From Gemelliphila asaccharolytica (GTDB lineage: Bacteria; Bacillota; Bacilli; Staphylococcales; Gemellaceae), in NCBI RefSeq assembly GCF_001553005.1, contig NZ_KQ959886.1, positions 1 to 27,284 of the forward strand: a DNA stretch of 27,284 nucleotides, read 5' to 3'. The notes beneath the pieces were generated by a model that worked only from the letters and a program-made list of their open reading frames with translations, had not been told where the DNA came from and did no database searches. Shown here piece by piece: positions 17,578 through 27,211 of the stretch. The stretch's first letter is position 1, and each line of letters opens with the position of its first letter. The translations under genes and the position numbers were made by a program.

Positions 17578-18354
17578 ATGATTTTTGCACTAGATGTTGG
17601 TAATACCAATATAGTATTAGGAGTTTTTAGTGATGAATATAAATTAAAATATTATTGGAGAATTTCTACAGATAGTAGTAAAACAGAAGATGAACTTTAT
17701 GTTATTATAAAAAATTTTTTTATAGATAAAAATATAGAGTTTGATAATTTCAACGGAGTTATTATTGCAAGTGTTGTACCTACAATGATTTATTCATTAA
17801 AACTATTAAGTAGAAAATATTTTAAAAAAGAGCCTATTATAGTTTCTCATGAAATAAACACTGGACTTAAAGTTCCTAAACCATATAGTGGAAAATTAGG
17901 TGCAGATAGAATTGTTGATATTGTAGGAGCGAAGGTTTCAAATCATCTTCCTGCAATTATAGTTGATTTTGGTACTGCAACAACTTTTGATTATGTGGAT
18001 AAAGATATGGTATATCGTGGAGGAATTATTTGTCCCGGAATAAATATAAGCTCTGAAGCTCTTTATATTAGAGCATCACAGTTACCTAGGGTAGAAATAA
18101 GTCCAGCATCTACTGCATTAGGAATGGACACAGTATCACAGATACAAGCTGGTCTTTTTTATGGATTTATAGGACAATTTGAAAATATCTTAGTCAATAT
18201 AAAAAAAGAAATTGGAGAAAATGTTAATGTAGTGCTAACAGGGGGCCTAGCTAGACTTTTCGCAACATATAGCAAACATGTAGATATAATAGATAACAAC
18301 TTAACTTTAAAAGGTATGATAGAAATTTATAAAATGAATAAAGAAAAAATTTAA
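17578..18354 (+). CDS. coaX: Type III pantothenate kinase
   Basis: Catalyses ATP-dependent phosphorylation of pantothenate, the first step of CoA synthesis, in the type III form that is not inhibited by CoA and needs a monovalent cation. Signs of the ASKHA fold: N-terminal phosphate loop LDVGNTNIVLGVF (Asp6), KLGADRIVDIVGA, the second phosphate motif VDFGTATTFDYVD and the C-terminal VVLTGGLARL. It has 258 residues, normal for CoaX. AAGGAG precedes the ATG. The next gene, hslO, starts 12 bp downstream; coaX-hslO is a conserved pair in Bacilli (yacB-yacC in Bacillus). Confidence 0.96.
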   Translation: MIFALDVGNTNIVLGVFSDEYKLKYYWRISTDSSKTEDELYVIIKNFFIDKNIEFDNFNGVIIASVVPTMIYSLKLLSRKYFKKEPIIVSHEINTGLKVPKPYSGKLGADRIVDIVGAKVSNHLPAIIVDFGTATTFDYVDKDMVYRGGIICPGINISSEALYIRASQLPRVEISPASTALGMDTVSQIQAGLFYGFIGQFENILVNIKKEIGENVNVVLTGGLARLFATYSKHVDIIDNNLTLKGMIEIYKMNKEKI

Positions 18355-18366
18355 AGGAGAAAAAAT

Positions 18367-19236
18367 TTGAAAGATTATTTAATTAGGGGACTTGCCTTAA
18401 ATGACGAGGTGCGATTTTTTGCATGTGTCACAACTAACTTAGTAGAAGAAATAAGAACTAGACATAACGCATATCCTACCAGCATTGCTGCTGTTGGTAG
18501 AGTAGCTACTGTTTGTAGCATGATGGGAGCTATGCAAAAAAGTGGCGATACAATTGATATAAGAGTTAGAGGAAATGGTCCTATTGGGCAAATTTTAGCT
18601 ACAGGTAATGAAAAAGGAGAAGTAAGAGCATATGCTAACAATATGAAAGTCCACTTACCTAGCAATAAGAAAGGAAAATTAGACGTAAGAGGTGGCGTAG
18701 GCGATAAAGGAGATATAGTAATTATTAAAGATTTAGGACTTACTGAAAAATATACTACAACTTCACCTATAATATCAGGAGAAATAGCAGAAGATTTCAC
18801 GTACTATTTTGCTAAAAGTGAACAAATTCCGTCAGCTGTAAGCCTAGGCGTGTTGGTAAATACAGATAATAGCATTTTAGCAAGTGGAGGATTTATTATA
18901 CAAGTTTTACCAAATGCTAGTGAAAAAACTATATGTCATCTAGAAGAAAAAATTAAAAATATTGAACCTATCTCTTCACTTATAAATAAAAAACTTTCTT
19001 TAGAGGAGATAATTAAAATATTATTTGAAAATGATTATAAAATATTAAAAGAAATACCAATTGTTTTCAAATGTTCTTGTTCAAAAGAAAAATACTCCAA
19101 AGCACTTATTACTCTTGGAAAAAAAGAACTTTTAAACTTAACTAAAAATGAAACTACTGAAACGGTATGTTCTTTTTGTAACGAAAAATATTATTTCACT
19201 AAAGAAGAAATTGAAAAATTAATTGAAAAATTATAA
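18367..19236 (+). CDS. hslO: Hsp33 redox-regulated chaperonin
   Basis: A cytoplasmic holdase chaperone switched on by oxidative unfolding when its four zinc-binding cysteines form disulfides. The N-terminal domain is typical (DYLIRGLALNDEVRFFACVTT near the start, GPIGQILATGNEKGEVRAYA). The redox switch is intact: CSC at about residues 236-238 and CSFC about 30 residues further on, giving the CxC-x27-32-CxxC pattern. It has 289 residues, normal. The start codon is TTG 18367, fixed by AAAGGAG seven nt upstream and by the family's N-terminus. The gene overlaps nothing and ends before the separate xpt promoter. Confidence 0.96.
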   Translation: MKDYLIRGLALNDEVRFFACVTTNLVEEIRTRHNAYPTSIAAVGRVATVCSMMGAMQKSGDTIDIRVRGNGPIGQILATGNEKGEVRAYANNMKVHLPSNKKGKLDVRGGVGDKGDIVIIKDLGLTEKYTTTSPIISGEIAEDFTYYFAKSEQIPSAVSLGVLVNTDNSILASGGFIIQVLPNASEKTICHLEEKIKNIEPISSLINKKLSLEEIIKILFENDYKILKEIPIVFKCSCSKEKYSKALITLGKKELLNLTKNETTETVCSFCNEKYYFTKEEIEKLIEKL

Positions 19237-19265
19237 AAATTATCTTAAAATTTAGATATTACATA

Positions 19266-19292
19266 AAAATATTGAGTTTTCAGCAATATTTT
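19266..19292 (+). repeat. Perfect inverted repeat overlapping the xpt promoter
   Basis: Arms AAAATATTG (19266-19274) and CAATATTTT (19284-19292), 9 bp each, are spaced by 9 bp. The left arm overlaps the -35 box and the right arm lies in the spacer, the layout of a repressor operator. There is no U run directly after it, so it is a poor terminator for hslO, though the T-rich right arm leaves that possible. It does not match the known PurBox (CGAA core). Confidence 0.5.
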
Positions 19293-19300
19293 GATATTAT
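19272..19300 (+). promoter_or_regulatory. Promoter of xpt-guaB
   Basis: -35 TTGAGT (19272-19277), 17-bp spacer, -10 TATTAT (19295-19300). The start near 19307 leaves a leader of about 25 nt, too short for a purine riboswitch, which often precedes xpt in Bacilli. Confidence 0.6.
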
Positions 19301-19331
19301 TAAGGAATAATAAAAAATTAGGAGTTGCACA

Positions 19332-21402
<2,071 letters not shown>

Positions 21403-21417
21403 TTCTATTAAATTGGT

Positions 21418-21458
21418 AATCTCTAAAGATTTTTTCGGAAATTTTTAGAGATTTTTTT
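21418..21458 (+). terminator. Terminator of xpt-guaB
   Basis: A 10-bp stem (21418-21427 with 21444-21453, AATCTCTAAA and complement) that can be extended inward by G.U and A-U pairs, followed by seven T (21452-21458). It starts 16 bp after the guaB stop. Confidence 0.88.
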
Positions 21459-21520
21459 AATAATAATTTGAAAAAATTTGATTTATATTAAATATTTTTC
21501 TTGTCTTTACAGATTTAGCA

Positions 21521-21549
21521 TTGATTTTTTCCTTTTTAAAAAATATAAA
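21521..21549 (+). promoter_or_regulatory. Orphan promoter in the guaB-lpd intergenic region
   Basis: -35 TTGATT (21521-21526), 17-bp spacer, -10 TATAAA (21544-21549), on the plus strand, downstream of the guaB terminator with no gene after it. It may drive the short transcript described at 21556-21660. AT-rich DNA makes chance matches common. Confidence 0.35.
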
Positions 21550-21555
21550 GGAGTT

Positions 21556-21660
21556 AAAAAGGAATTGGTGGAGAAGAGTTAGAAACTCAAGAATTTAAAA
21601 TAAATTAATATAAAAAAAGCTTTAAAAAATTTTTTTAGAAATTTTATAAAGCTTTTTTTA
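21556..21660 (+). ncRNA. Candidate small RNA of about 105 nt
   Basis: Between the orphan promoter and the terminator at 21612-21659 lies a purine-rich, relatively GC-rich stretch (21549-21590) with several GGAG/GGTGGAG motifs and a small GAGTT-AGA-AACTC hairpin (21576-21588). No convincing ORF with its own ribosome site lies there; a frame ending at 21598 could encode about 25 residues from TTG 21521 but has no SD. I do not recognise an RNA family. It could equally be a decayed sequence. Confidence 0.25.
21612..21659 (-). terminator. Bidirectional terminator, mainly of the dehydrogenase operon
   Basis: A perfect 13-bp stem (21612-21624 with 21647-21659, seven A then GCTTTA, and complement) with A and T tracts on the two outer sides, so it can stop transcription in either direction. 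It is 67 bp beyond the lpd stop on the minus strand. The loop is AT-only. Confidence 0.8.
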
Positions 21661-21726
21661 ATGAAATCTTTTGTCAATATATTTAACCAAAAAACAAATT
21701 GAAATTTTAAGGTATTAATATTTTAT

Positions 21727-23472
21727 CTATTTTTTATTTTTTTTCTTAGGTGCATGTATACACATATCTATACAATCTGCCATAGCTTCGTATAATGCTT
21801 CTGAATATGTTGGGTGTCCGTGAATTACATCCATTACATCATCTATTGTCATTTCAGTTTGAATTAATGTTGAGCCTTCATTTATTAATTCTGCTGCTAC
21901 AGGTCCTGCTATATGTATACCTAATATTTCTCTATATTTAGTATCCATTATAACTTTTACAAAACCTTCACCTTGATTTGATGCAAGTGATCTTCCGTTG
22001 GCCGCAAAGTTGAAACGTCCTACTTTTATATCATATTTTTCTCTAGCTTGTTCTTCAGTAAGTCCAACCATCGCTATTTCAGGGTGTGTATAAATTGCGG
22101 CTGGTGTTGCTTTAAGATCTACTTTTTTAACATGTCCCATAGCATTTTCAGCTGCTACTTCTCCCATTTTGAATGCAGAATGTGCTAACATTTTTCTTCC
22201 ATTTATGTCACCTGGTGCATATATTCCTTCTATGTTAGTTTCCATATAGTCGTTAACTTTTACTCTGCCTCTTTCCATTTCGAATTTATCTTTTAATTCT
22301 CCAAGACAAGTATTATCTGGAACACGTCCTATTGAAAGTAATACTCGATCTGCAATTATATCTTTTTTACCTTCTATTTTTACTGTTAAATCTTTTCCAT
22401 TATCTTTTATTTCAAGAAGTTTAGAACTTGTTAAAATTTCTACTCCTTGTTTTTTAAGTTGTTTTTCTAATACTGCTGACGCATCTTTATCCATATTAGC
22501 AATTATTCTATCAGCCATTTCTACTATGGTTACTTTTGATCCGAATGTTTGGAAAGTTTGTCCTAATTCTGATCCTATAACTCCACCACCTATTACAACT
22601 AATCTTGATGGAACTTCTTCAATATCTAGAATTTCATCACTTGTAAGTACTTTTTCATTTTCCATTCCTGGAATATTTATTCTACTTACTTTTGATCCTC
22701 CTGCTAAAATTACTTTATCAGCGTCTATAGTTTCAGTGTCATTTACAAGAACTTTTTTATCAACTGTTAGTTTTCCTATTCCTTTATATACTTTAACACC
22801 ATATGATTTTAATAATCCTGCTACTCCACCTGATAGTGTTTTAGCTACTTTGTTTTTAACTTCAACAGTTTTTTTCATATCAACAGAGAAGGCGTCATTT
22901 ACTAATTTTATTCCTCTTTCTCTTGCTGATTTTATGTGATTTATTATTTCTGCATTATGCAAAAATGTTTTTGTTGGAATACATCCTCTGTTAAGACAAG
23001 TTCCACCTAATTGTAGATTTTCTACTAAAGCGACTTTTCCTCCTAATTGTGATGCTTTTATTGCTGCGACATATCCTGCAGGTCCTCCACCTATTACACA
23101 AACGTCAAATTCACCTTTTCTTTGTCTTTTTTGTGGTGCTGGTGTTTCTGTTTTTTCTGGTGCAGGTATATCTTTAACAACTTCTTTTGCTACTTCACTT
23201 GATGATGTGCTTTCTCCTCCTGGTATTTCTTCTCCAGGTTTTCCTATCCATGCTATAGTTTCTACTACAGGTACTGTTTCCCCTGCTTTGTGAAGAATTT
23301 TTAATAGTGTACCACTTGCTTCTGCTTCTATTTCCATGTTTACTTTATCTGTTACGATTTCTAGTAGTACATCTCCTTCTTTTACTTCGTCTCCTTCTTT
23401 TTTAAACCATTGTACGATTTCGCCTTCTTCCATTTCGCTTCCGGCTTTTGGCATAATTACTTCTACTGCCAT
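21727..23472 (-). CDS. acoL: Dihydrolipoyl dehydrogenase (E3) with N-terminal lipoyl domain
   Basis: The FAD enzyme that reoxidises dihydrolipoyl groups of the dehydrogenase complex, giving NADH. Residues 1-80 are a lipoyl domain with the modified Lys43 in TDKVN. An Ala/Pro/Glu linker follows, then the FAD site DVCVIGGGPAGY (about 123-134), the redox disulfide GGTCLNRGC (Cys159, Cys164), the NAD fold VVIGGGVIGSE and the C-terminal HGHPTYSEALYEA with the catalytic His-Glu pair. It has 581 residues, longer than simple E3 (about 470) because of the lipoyl arm. The start is ATG 23472, with AAAGGAAG upstream; a GTG three codons earlier has no good site. Last gene of the operon. The aco symbol follows the acetoin-type layout; the complex may act on pyruvate. 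Confidence 0.94.
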   Translation of the reverse strand: MAVEVIMPKAGSEMEEGEIVQWFKKEGDEVKEGDVLLEIVTDKVNMEIEAEASGTLLKILHKAGETVPVVETIAWIGKPGEEIPGGESTSSSEVAKEVVKDIPAPEKTETPAPQKRQRKGEFDVCVIGGGPAGYVAAIKASQLGGKVALVENLQLGGTCLNRGCIPTKTFLHNAEIINHIKSARERGIKLVNDAFSVDMKKTVEVKNKVAKTLSGGVAGLLKSYGVKVYKGIGKLTVDKKVLVNDTETIDADKVILAGGSKVSRINIPGMENEKVLTSDEILDIEEVPSRLVVIGGGVIGSELGQTFQTFGSKVTIVEMADRIIANMDKDASAVLEKQLKKQGVEILTSSKLLEIKDNGKDLTVKIEGKKDIIADRVLLSIGRVPDNTCLGELKDKFEMERGRVKVNDYMETNIEGIYAPGDINGRKMLAHSAFKMGEVAAENAMGHVKKVDLKATPAAIYTHPEIAMVGLTEEQAREKYDIKVGRFNFAANGRSLASNQGEGFVKVIMDTKYREILGIHIAGPVAAELINEGSTLIQTEMTIDDVMDVIHGHPTYSEALYEAMADCIDMCIHAPKKKNKK

Positions 23473-23476
23473 ATTT
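23396..23476 (-). repeat. 81-bp exact repeat, copy in the E3 lipoyl domain
   Basis: Identical base for base to 24810-24890 in the E2 gene. It covers the first 25 codons or so and four bases before the ATG; similarity continues beyond on both sides, including the ribosome site. Confidence 0.9.
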
Positions 23477-23503
23477 GTCACTTCCTTTGTCTATTTTTTC
23501 AGT

Positions 23504-24886
23504 TTAAATTAATAATGATATTGGGTTTTCAATTGCTGCTTTAAGTGTTTTCATGAATTTAGCTCCTTCTAATCCATCTACTACTCGGTGATCTGCTGTT
23601 AGAGTTAACATCATGATTGGTCTTATTTTTATTTCTCCATCTACAACAACTGGTTTTTGAACTGTCGCTGAAACACCTAGTATGGCTGTATTTGGTTGAT
23701 TTATAATTGGTACAAAACTTTGCACTCCATACATTCCAAGGTTTGATATAGTGAATGTTGAGTCTGCCATTTCATTAGGTTTTAATTTTCCTTCAAGTGC
23801 TTTTGTTGTTATTTCTTTTGAAGCTACCACTAATTCTTTAAAACTCATTTTGTCTGCACCTTTTATTACTGGTACAACTAATCCACTGTCCATTCCTACT
23901 GCTATAGAAAGATTTACATAGTGATGTAAGTACATTTCTTTTTCATCTTTTGATAATGATGCATTTACATATGGATGTTTCATTAGTGATTTAATTACTG
24001 CTAATGATACAAAGTCAGTTACTGTGGCTTTTTTACCTGTTTCTGCAATGATTGTATCTTGTACTTTTTTACGAAGGGCTAATAGTTCTGTCATATCTAC
24101 TTCTACATTTACTACAAATGTTGGTGCAGAGAAATATGATTCACTCATACGTTTAGATATTACTTTACGCATTGGTGTCATAGGTACTGTTTCTACTACT
24201 CCCCATTCGTTTTCATTTGGTGCTTTTTCTTCTTTTTTAGCTTTTTCTTCTACTTTTGGTTGAGGTTTTTTAGTTTCTACTTTTTCACCATTTATAAGTG
24301 CAAGGACATCTTTTTTCATTATTTTTCCATTTGGTCCTGTTCCTTTAAGTGATTTTATATTGATACCTTCAACTTCTGCGATTTTTTGAGCTAATGGTGA
24401 AATTTTGATTTTTTCATTTATTTTGTAGTTTACTACATCGTCTTTATGAATTCTTCCCTTTGCTCCTGTCCCAACAACTTTGGATAAATCTATATTTTTT
24501 TCTCTCGCATATGCTCTTGCTGCTGGCGTTGCTCTAAGTCCAGAATAATCTATTTTTTCTATTTCTTTCACTGGTGTATAGTCTACTTTTTTTTCAATAA
24601 TTGTTTCAGTTTCTTTTTTATCTGAAGATGACAATGGTATTTTTTCTCCAGGTTTTCCTATCCATCCAATAGTCTGTACTACTGGTACAACATCCCCTGC
24701 TTTTGCTAATATTTTTAATAAAGTTCCGCTTGTTTCAGCTTCTACTTCCATATTAACTTTATCTGTTACAATCTCAAGTAGCACTTCTCCTTCCTTGACT
24801 TCGTCTCCCTCTTTTTTAAACCATTGTACGATTTCGCCTTCTTCCATTTCGCTTCCGGCTTTTGGCATAATTACTTCTACTGCCAT
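23504..24886 (-). CDS. acoC: Dihydrolipoamide acyltransferase (E2) with two subunit-binding domains
   Basis: The core of the 2-oxo acid dehydrogenase complex, which passes the acyl group from lipoyl to CoA. One lipoyl domain (1-80, Lys43) is followed by two tandem peripheral subunit-binding domains: about 118-152 (LRATPAARAYAREKNIDLS.. GTGAKGRI) and about 162-197 (ISPLAQKIAEVEGINI.. GTGPNGKI). A Lys/Glu/Pro linker leads to the catalytic domain (about 235-460) with VNLSIAVGMDSGLVVPVI and the active-site DHRVVDG. It has 460 residues. AAAGGAAG precedes the ATG. Two binding domains rather than one is less common. It lies between E1beta and E3; the substrate, pyruvate or acetoin, is not certain. 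Confidence 0.94.
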   Translation of the reverse strand: MAVEVIMPKAGSEMEEGEIVQWFKKEGDEVKEGEVLLEIVTDKVNMEVEAETSGTLLKILAKAGDVVPVVQTIGWIGKPGEKIPLSSSDKKETETIIEKKVDYTPVKEIEKIDYSGLRATPAARAYAREKNIDLSKVVGTGAKGRIHKDDVVNYKINEKIKISPLAQKIAEVEGINIKSLKGTGPNGKIMKKDVLALINGEKVETKKPQPKVEEKAKKEEKAPNENEWGVVETVPMTPMRKVISKRMSESYFSAPTFVVNVEVDMTELLALRKKVQDTIIAETGKKATVTDFVSLAVIKSLMKHPYVNASLSKDEKEMYLHHYVNLSIAVGMDSGLVVPVIKGADKMSFKELVVASKEITTKALEGKLKPNEMADSTFTISNLGMYGVQSFVPIINQPNTAILGVSATVQKPVVVDGEIKIRPIMMLTLTADHRVVDGLEGAKFMKTLKAAIENPISLLI

Positions 24887-24890
24887 ATTT
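24810..24890 (-). repeat. 81-bp exact repeat, copy in the E2 lipoyl domain
   Basis: The partner of 23396-23476. The 81-bp identity ends at a single silent difference on the 3' side. Just before the start codon the two copies differ by a 1-base indel and substitution, after which 12 more bases around the ribosome site match. Confidence 0.9.
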
Positions 24891-24915
24891 TTTCACTTCC
24901 TTTGGTTAGAGATTT

Positions 24916-25902
24916 TTACTGTTTATTTACTGCTTTTTTTATTTGTTCTTTTATGTCTTTTACATCTGGAGTTACTAATTTTTCCAATTCTTTTGATGAT
25001 GGAATATGAGTGTCTGCTCCTGCTACTCTGTAAATTGGACTATCTAAAAAGTCAAAAGCATCACTTTCTGCTATTCTTGCAGCTATCTCTCCTCCAAAAC
25101 CTCCTGTTTTGAATGAGTCATGACATATTACCAATTTACCTGTTTTCTTAACTGATTTTACAATTATTTCTGTATCTAGTGGTACTAATGTTATTGGGTC
25201 TACTACTTCTACTTCTATTCCTTCTTCTTTAAGTTCTTTTGCTGCTTGTAGTGATTTTTCTAACATACGTCCCCATGAAACTAAAGTAATATGTTTTCCT
25301 TCTTGTTTTACTTCACCTTTTCCGATTTCGTAAACTTTTTCTGTGTCAACTTCACCTTTGTGTCCATATTGTGATTTTGCTTCAATATATATTACTGGAT
25401 TATTATCTCTTACTGATGCACGTAAAACAGAATATATGTCTTGTGGAGTTCCTGGTGCTACTACTTTTAATCCTGGAATGTGGCAAAACCATGATTCTAA
25501 AGCTTTACAGTGTTGTGCTGCTGCTCCTGTACCTGCTCCTGAGGCACAACGAAATACTACAGGCACTTTTACTTCTCCACCTAACATATATCTCATTGGT
25601 GCCGCCTGATTAACAATTGCATCCATAGCTATTGTTATAAAATCCATAAATGTTATGTCAACTATTGGTCTCATTCCTGTAGATGCTGACCCTGCTGCTG
25701 CTCCTGCAATTGCCGCTTCTGATATAGGTGTGTCTATTATTCTTTCTTCTCCAAATTCTTGAAGCATACCTACAGTTGTTCCAAAGTCTCCTCCGAAAAT
25801 ACCGACATCTTCTCCCATTAAATATACATTTTCATCTTCTCGCATTTCAGCTGTCATTGCTTCTTTGATAGCCTCACGCATTGTCATTGTTTTTTTTGTC
25901 AT
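24916..25902 (-). CDS. acoB: 2-oxo acid dehydrogenase E1 beta subunit (pyruvate/acetoin)
   Basis: The beta half of the thiamine-diphosphate decarboxylase. It has 328 residues with the family's VYLMGEDVGIFGG near residue 26, the IDTPISEAAIAGAAAGSA stretch, VPVVFRCASGAGTGAAAQHC, the VVAPGTPQDIYSVL segment and the C-terminal transketolase-type domain ending in KLVTPDVKDIKEQIKKA. These fit AcoB/PdhB. AGGAGAG precedes the ATG. It lies 40 bp after E1 alpha and 30 bp before E2, all on one transcript. Confidence 0.95.
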   Translation of the reverse strand: MTKKTMTMREAIKEAMTAEMREDENVYLMGEDVGIFGGDFGTTVGMLQEFGEERIIDTPISEAAIAGAAAGSASTGMRPIVDITFMDFITIAMDAIVNQAAPMRYMLGGEVKVPVVFRCASGAGTGAAAQHCKALESWFCHIPGLKVVAPGTPQDIYSVLRASVRDNNPVIYIEAKSQYGHKGEVDTEKVYEIGKGEVKQEGKHITLVSWGRMLEKSLQAAKELKEEGIEVEVVDPITLVPLDTEIIVKSVKKTGKLVICHDSFKTGGFGGEIAARIAESDAFDFLDSPIYRVAGADTHIPSSKELEKLVTPDVKDIKEQIKKAVNKQ

Positions 25903-25942
25903 TTTTTTCTCTCCTAAAATTATTTTTTATTCTAATAATTTT

Positions 25943-26920
25943 TTAGTCTGCATAGTTATCTTGGAAAGCTACTGCTCCATCTGCTACTTTAGACTCTTTT
26001 GCAAATTTAACTGCTCCGTCAATAACTTCTTTTGCGTGTTCTTCTATTTTATTAAGTTCTTCTTCTGTTGCAATATTATTTTTTAATAAATATTTTTTAT
26101 ATTTAAGATTTGGATCTTTTGCTTTCCATTCTGCTACTTCTTCTCTGCTACGATATTTTCCTGCATCACTTGCTGAATGACCAAACCATCTATATGTTAC
26201 TGCTTCTATCAATACTGGCCCTTTTCCGCTTCTTGCGTGTTCTATCGCTTCTTGCATTGCATCATATACTTGAAGAACATCATTACCATCTTCAACATGA
26301 ATTGCTTTTATTCTATATGATGCTGCACGTTCAGTGATTTTTTTAACTCTCATACATCTTTCTTGTGCCATAGAAATACCATATTTATTGTTTATTACAT
26401 AAAATATTAAAGGTAAATCCCAGTTAGAAGCCATGTTTAAACATTCATGGAAACTTCCTTCATTTGTTGCTCCATCACCCATACAACAAACAACTACATT
26501 TCCTGTTTTTTTCATTTTTTGAGTTAGAGCTGCTCCTGTACTTAATCCGTGTCCTCCACCAACTATACCATTACATCCCATATTACCATGTTCAAGATCA
26601 TAGACGTGCATACTTCCACCACGGCCTTTACATTGGCCTGTTTCTTTTCCTAAAATTTCTGCCATCATTCTATCTATGTCTATTCCTTTAGTTATAGTTT
26701 GTCCGTGTCCTCTGTGATTTGAATACATTAAGTCTTCTTTTTTAAATGGATAAATACCACCCACATTAGCTGCTTCTTCCCCTACAGAATAGTGAGTCAT
26801 ACCATGTACTAATCCACGTGAGAAAAGTTTGCTTAATGCCATATCAAAATCTCTTATTAAATGCATTAGTCGGTACATATCTAAATGCTGTTCTTTTGTT
26901 AAATCTTTTGATGATTTCAC
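25943..26920 (-). CDS. acoA: 2-oxo acid dehydrogenase E1 alpha subunit (pyruvate/acetoin)
   Basis: The thiamine-diphosphate-binding half of E1, which decarboxylates the 2-oxo acid (or cleaves acetoin) and transfers the product to lipoate. The thiamine motif is GDGATNEGSFHECLNMASNW ending near NN; SNHRGHGQTI, GRGGSMHVYD and the phosphorylation-loop-like region YRWFGHSASDAG are typical. About 325 residues, the size of AcoA rather than the longer Bacillus PdhA. The start is GTG 26920: GGAGGG lies 8 nt upstream, while a TTG at 26935 overlaps that site. First gene of the operon. As in streptococci, the sequence is of AcoA type but could serve as pyruvate dehydrogenase; no acoR-type regulator is next to it. 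Confidence 0.94.
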   Translation of the reverse strand: MKSSKDLTKEQHLDMYRLMHLIRDFDMALSKLFSRGLVHGMTHYSVGEEAANVGGIYPFKKEDLMYSNHRGHGQTITKGIDIDRMMAEILGKETGQCKGRGGSMHVYDLEHGNMGCNGIVGGGHGLSTGAALTQKMKKTGNVVVCCMGDGATNEGSFHECLNMASNWDLPLIFYVINNKYGISMAQERCMRVKKITERAASYRIKAIHVEDGNDVLQVYDAMQEAIEHARSGKGPVLIEAVTYRWFGHSASDAGKYRSREEVAEWKAKDPNLKYKKYLLKNNIATEEELNKIEEHAKEVIDGAVKFAKESKVADGAVAFQDNYAD

Positions 26921-26965
26921 TCTTTTTCCCTCCAAAATCTATTATCAATTGTTTTATACAAATAA

Positions 26966-26994
26966 AATATACAATTTATATTGAGCTATGTCAA
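26966..26994 (-). promoter_or_regulatory. Promoter of the dehydrogenase operon
   Basis: Minus strand: consensus -35 TTGACA (26994-26989), 17-bp spacer, -10 TATATT (26971-26966). The start near 26959 leaves a leader of about 39 nt. A TGAGC/GCTCA inverted repeat (26982-26986 and 27002-27006) frames the -35. I find no cre-like TGWAARCGYTWNCW site and no sigma-54 -24/-12 pair. The stretch 27010-27160 upstream is AT-rich and shows nothing else. Confidence 0.65.
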
Positions 26995-27160
26995 AAGAAA
27001 TGCTCATGAAAAATAAAAAAATTTTTTTGTTTTATATTTTTTCCCCTTTTAAAAATAAATAAAAAATAATTTTAGGTTTTTTTATTTTTTCTTTTTTAAA
27101 AGTTTTTTAAATATAAAAATATAAGTAAAAATAATATTTATTTTCTCATCTATATAAATA

Positions 27161-27199
27161 AAAAAGAGCTGATTTATAATATAAAAATCAGTTCTTTTT
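27161..27199 (-). terminator. Terminator of the partial right-edge gene
   Basis: A 15-bp stem (27161-27175 with 27185-27199) with one G.T/A.C position and a 9-nt AT loop; U runs flank it on both sides, so it may work both ways. It lies 12 bp beyond the stop of the truncated gene. Confidence 0.8.
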
Positions 27200-27211
27200 T
27201 ATTTATTGTAT

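Noticed and set aside
18375..18800. 141-codon open frame on the minus strand inside hslO
   Set aside because: Antisense to Hsp33 with intact motifs; no ribosome site or family likeness. The same applies to frames opposite guaB-side genes, murC, leuS and the dehydrogenase operon.
21521..21598. Possible 25-residue basic peptide from TTG
   Set aside because: No Shine-Dalgarno site, and the start codon overlaps the putative -35 box, so it cannot be made from that promoter. Mentioned only within the sRNA candidate.
23396..24890. Direct repeat as sign of a mobile element
   Set aside because: Both copies are coding lipoyl-domain sequence in frame; no transposase, terminal inverted repeats or target duplication.
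26936..27010. Sigma-54 (-24/-12) promoter or cre site for an acetoin operon
   Set aside because: No GG-N10-GC pair of the right type and no cre consensus; a consensus sigma-A promoter explains the region.
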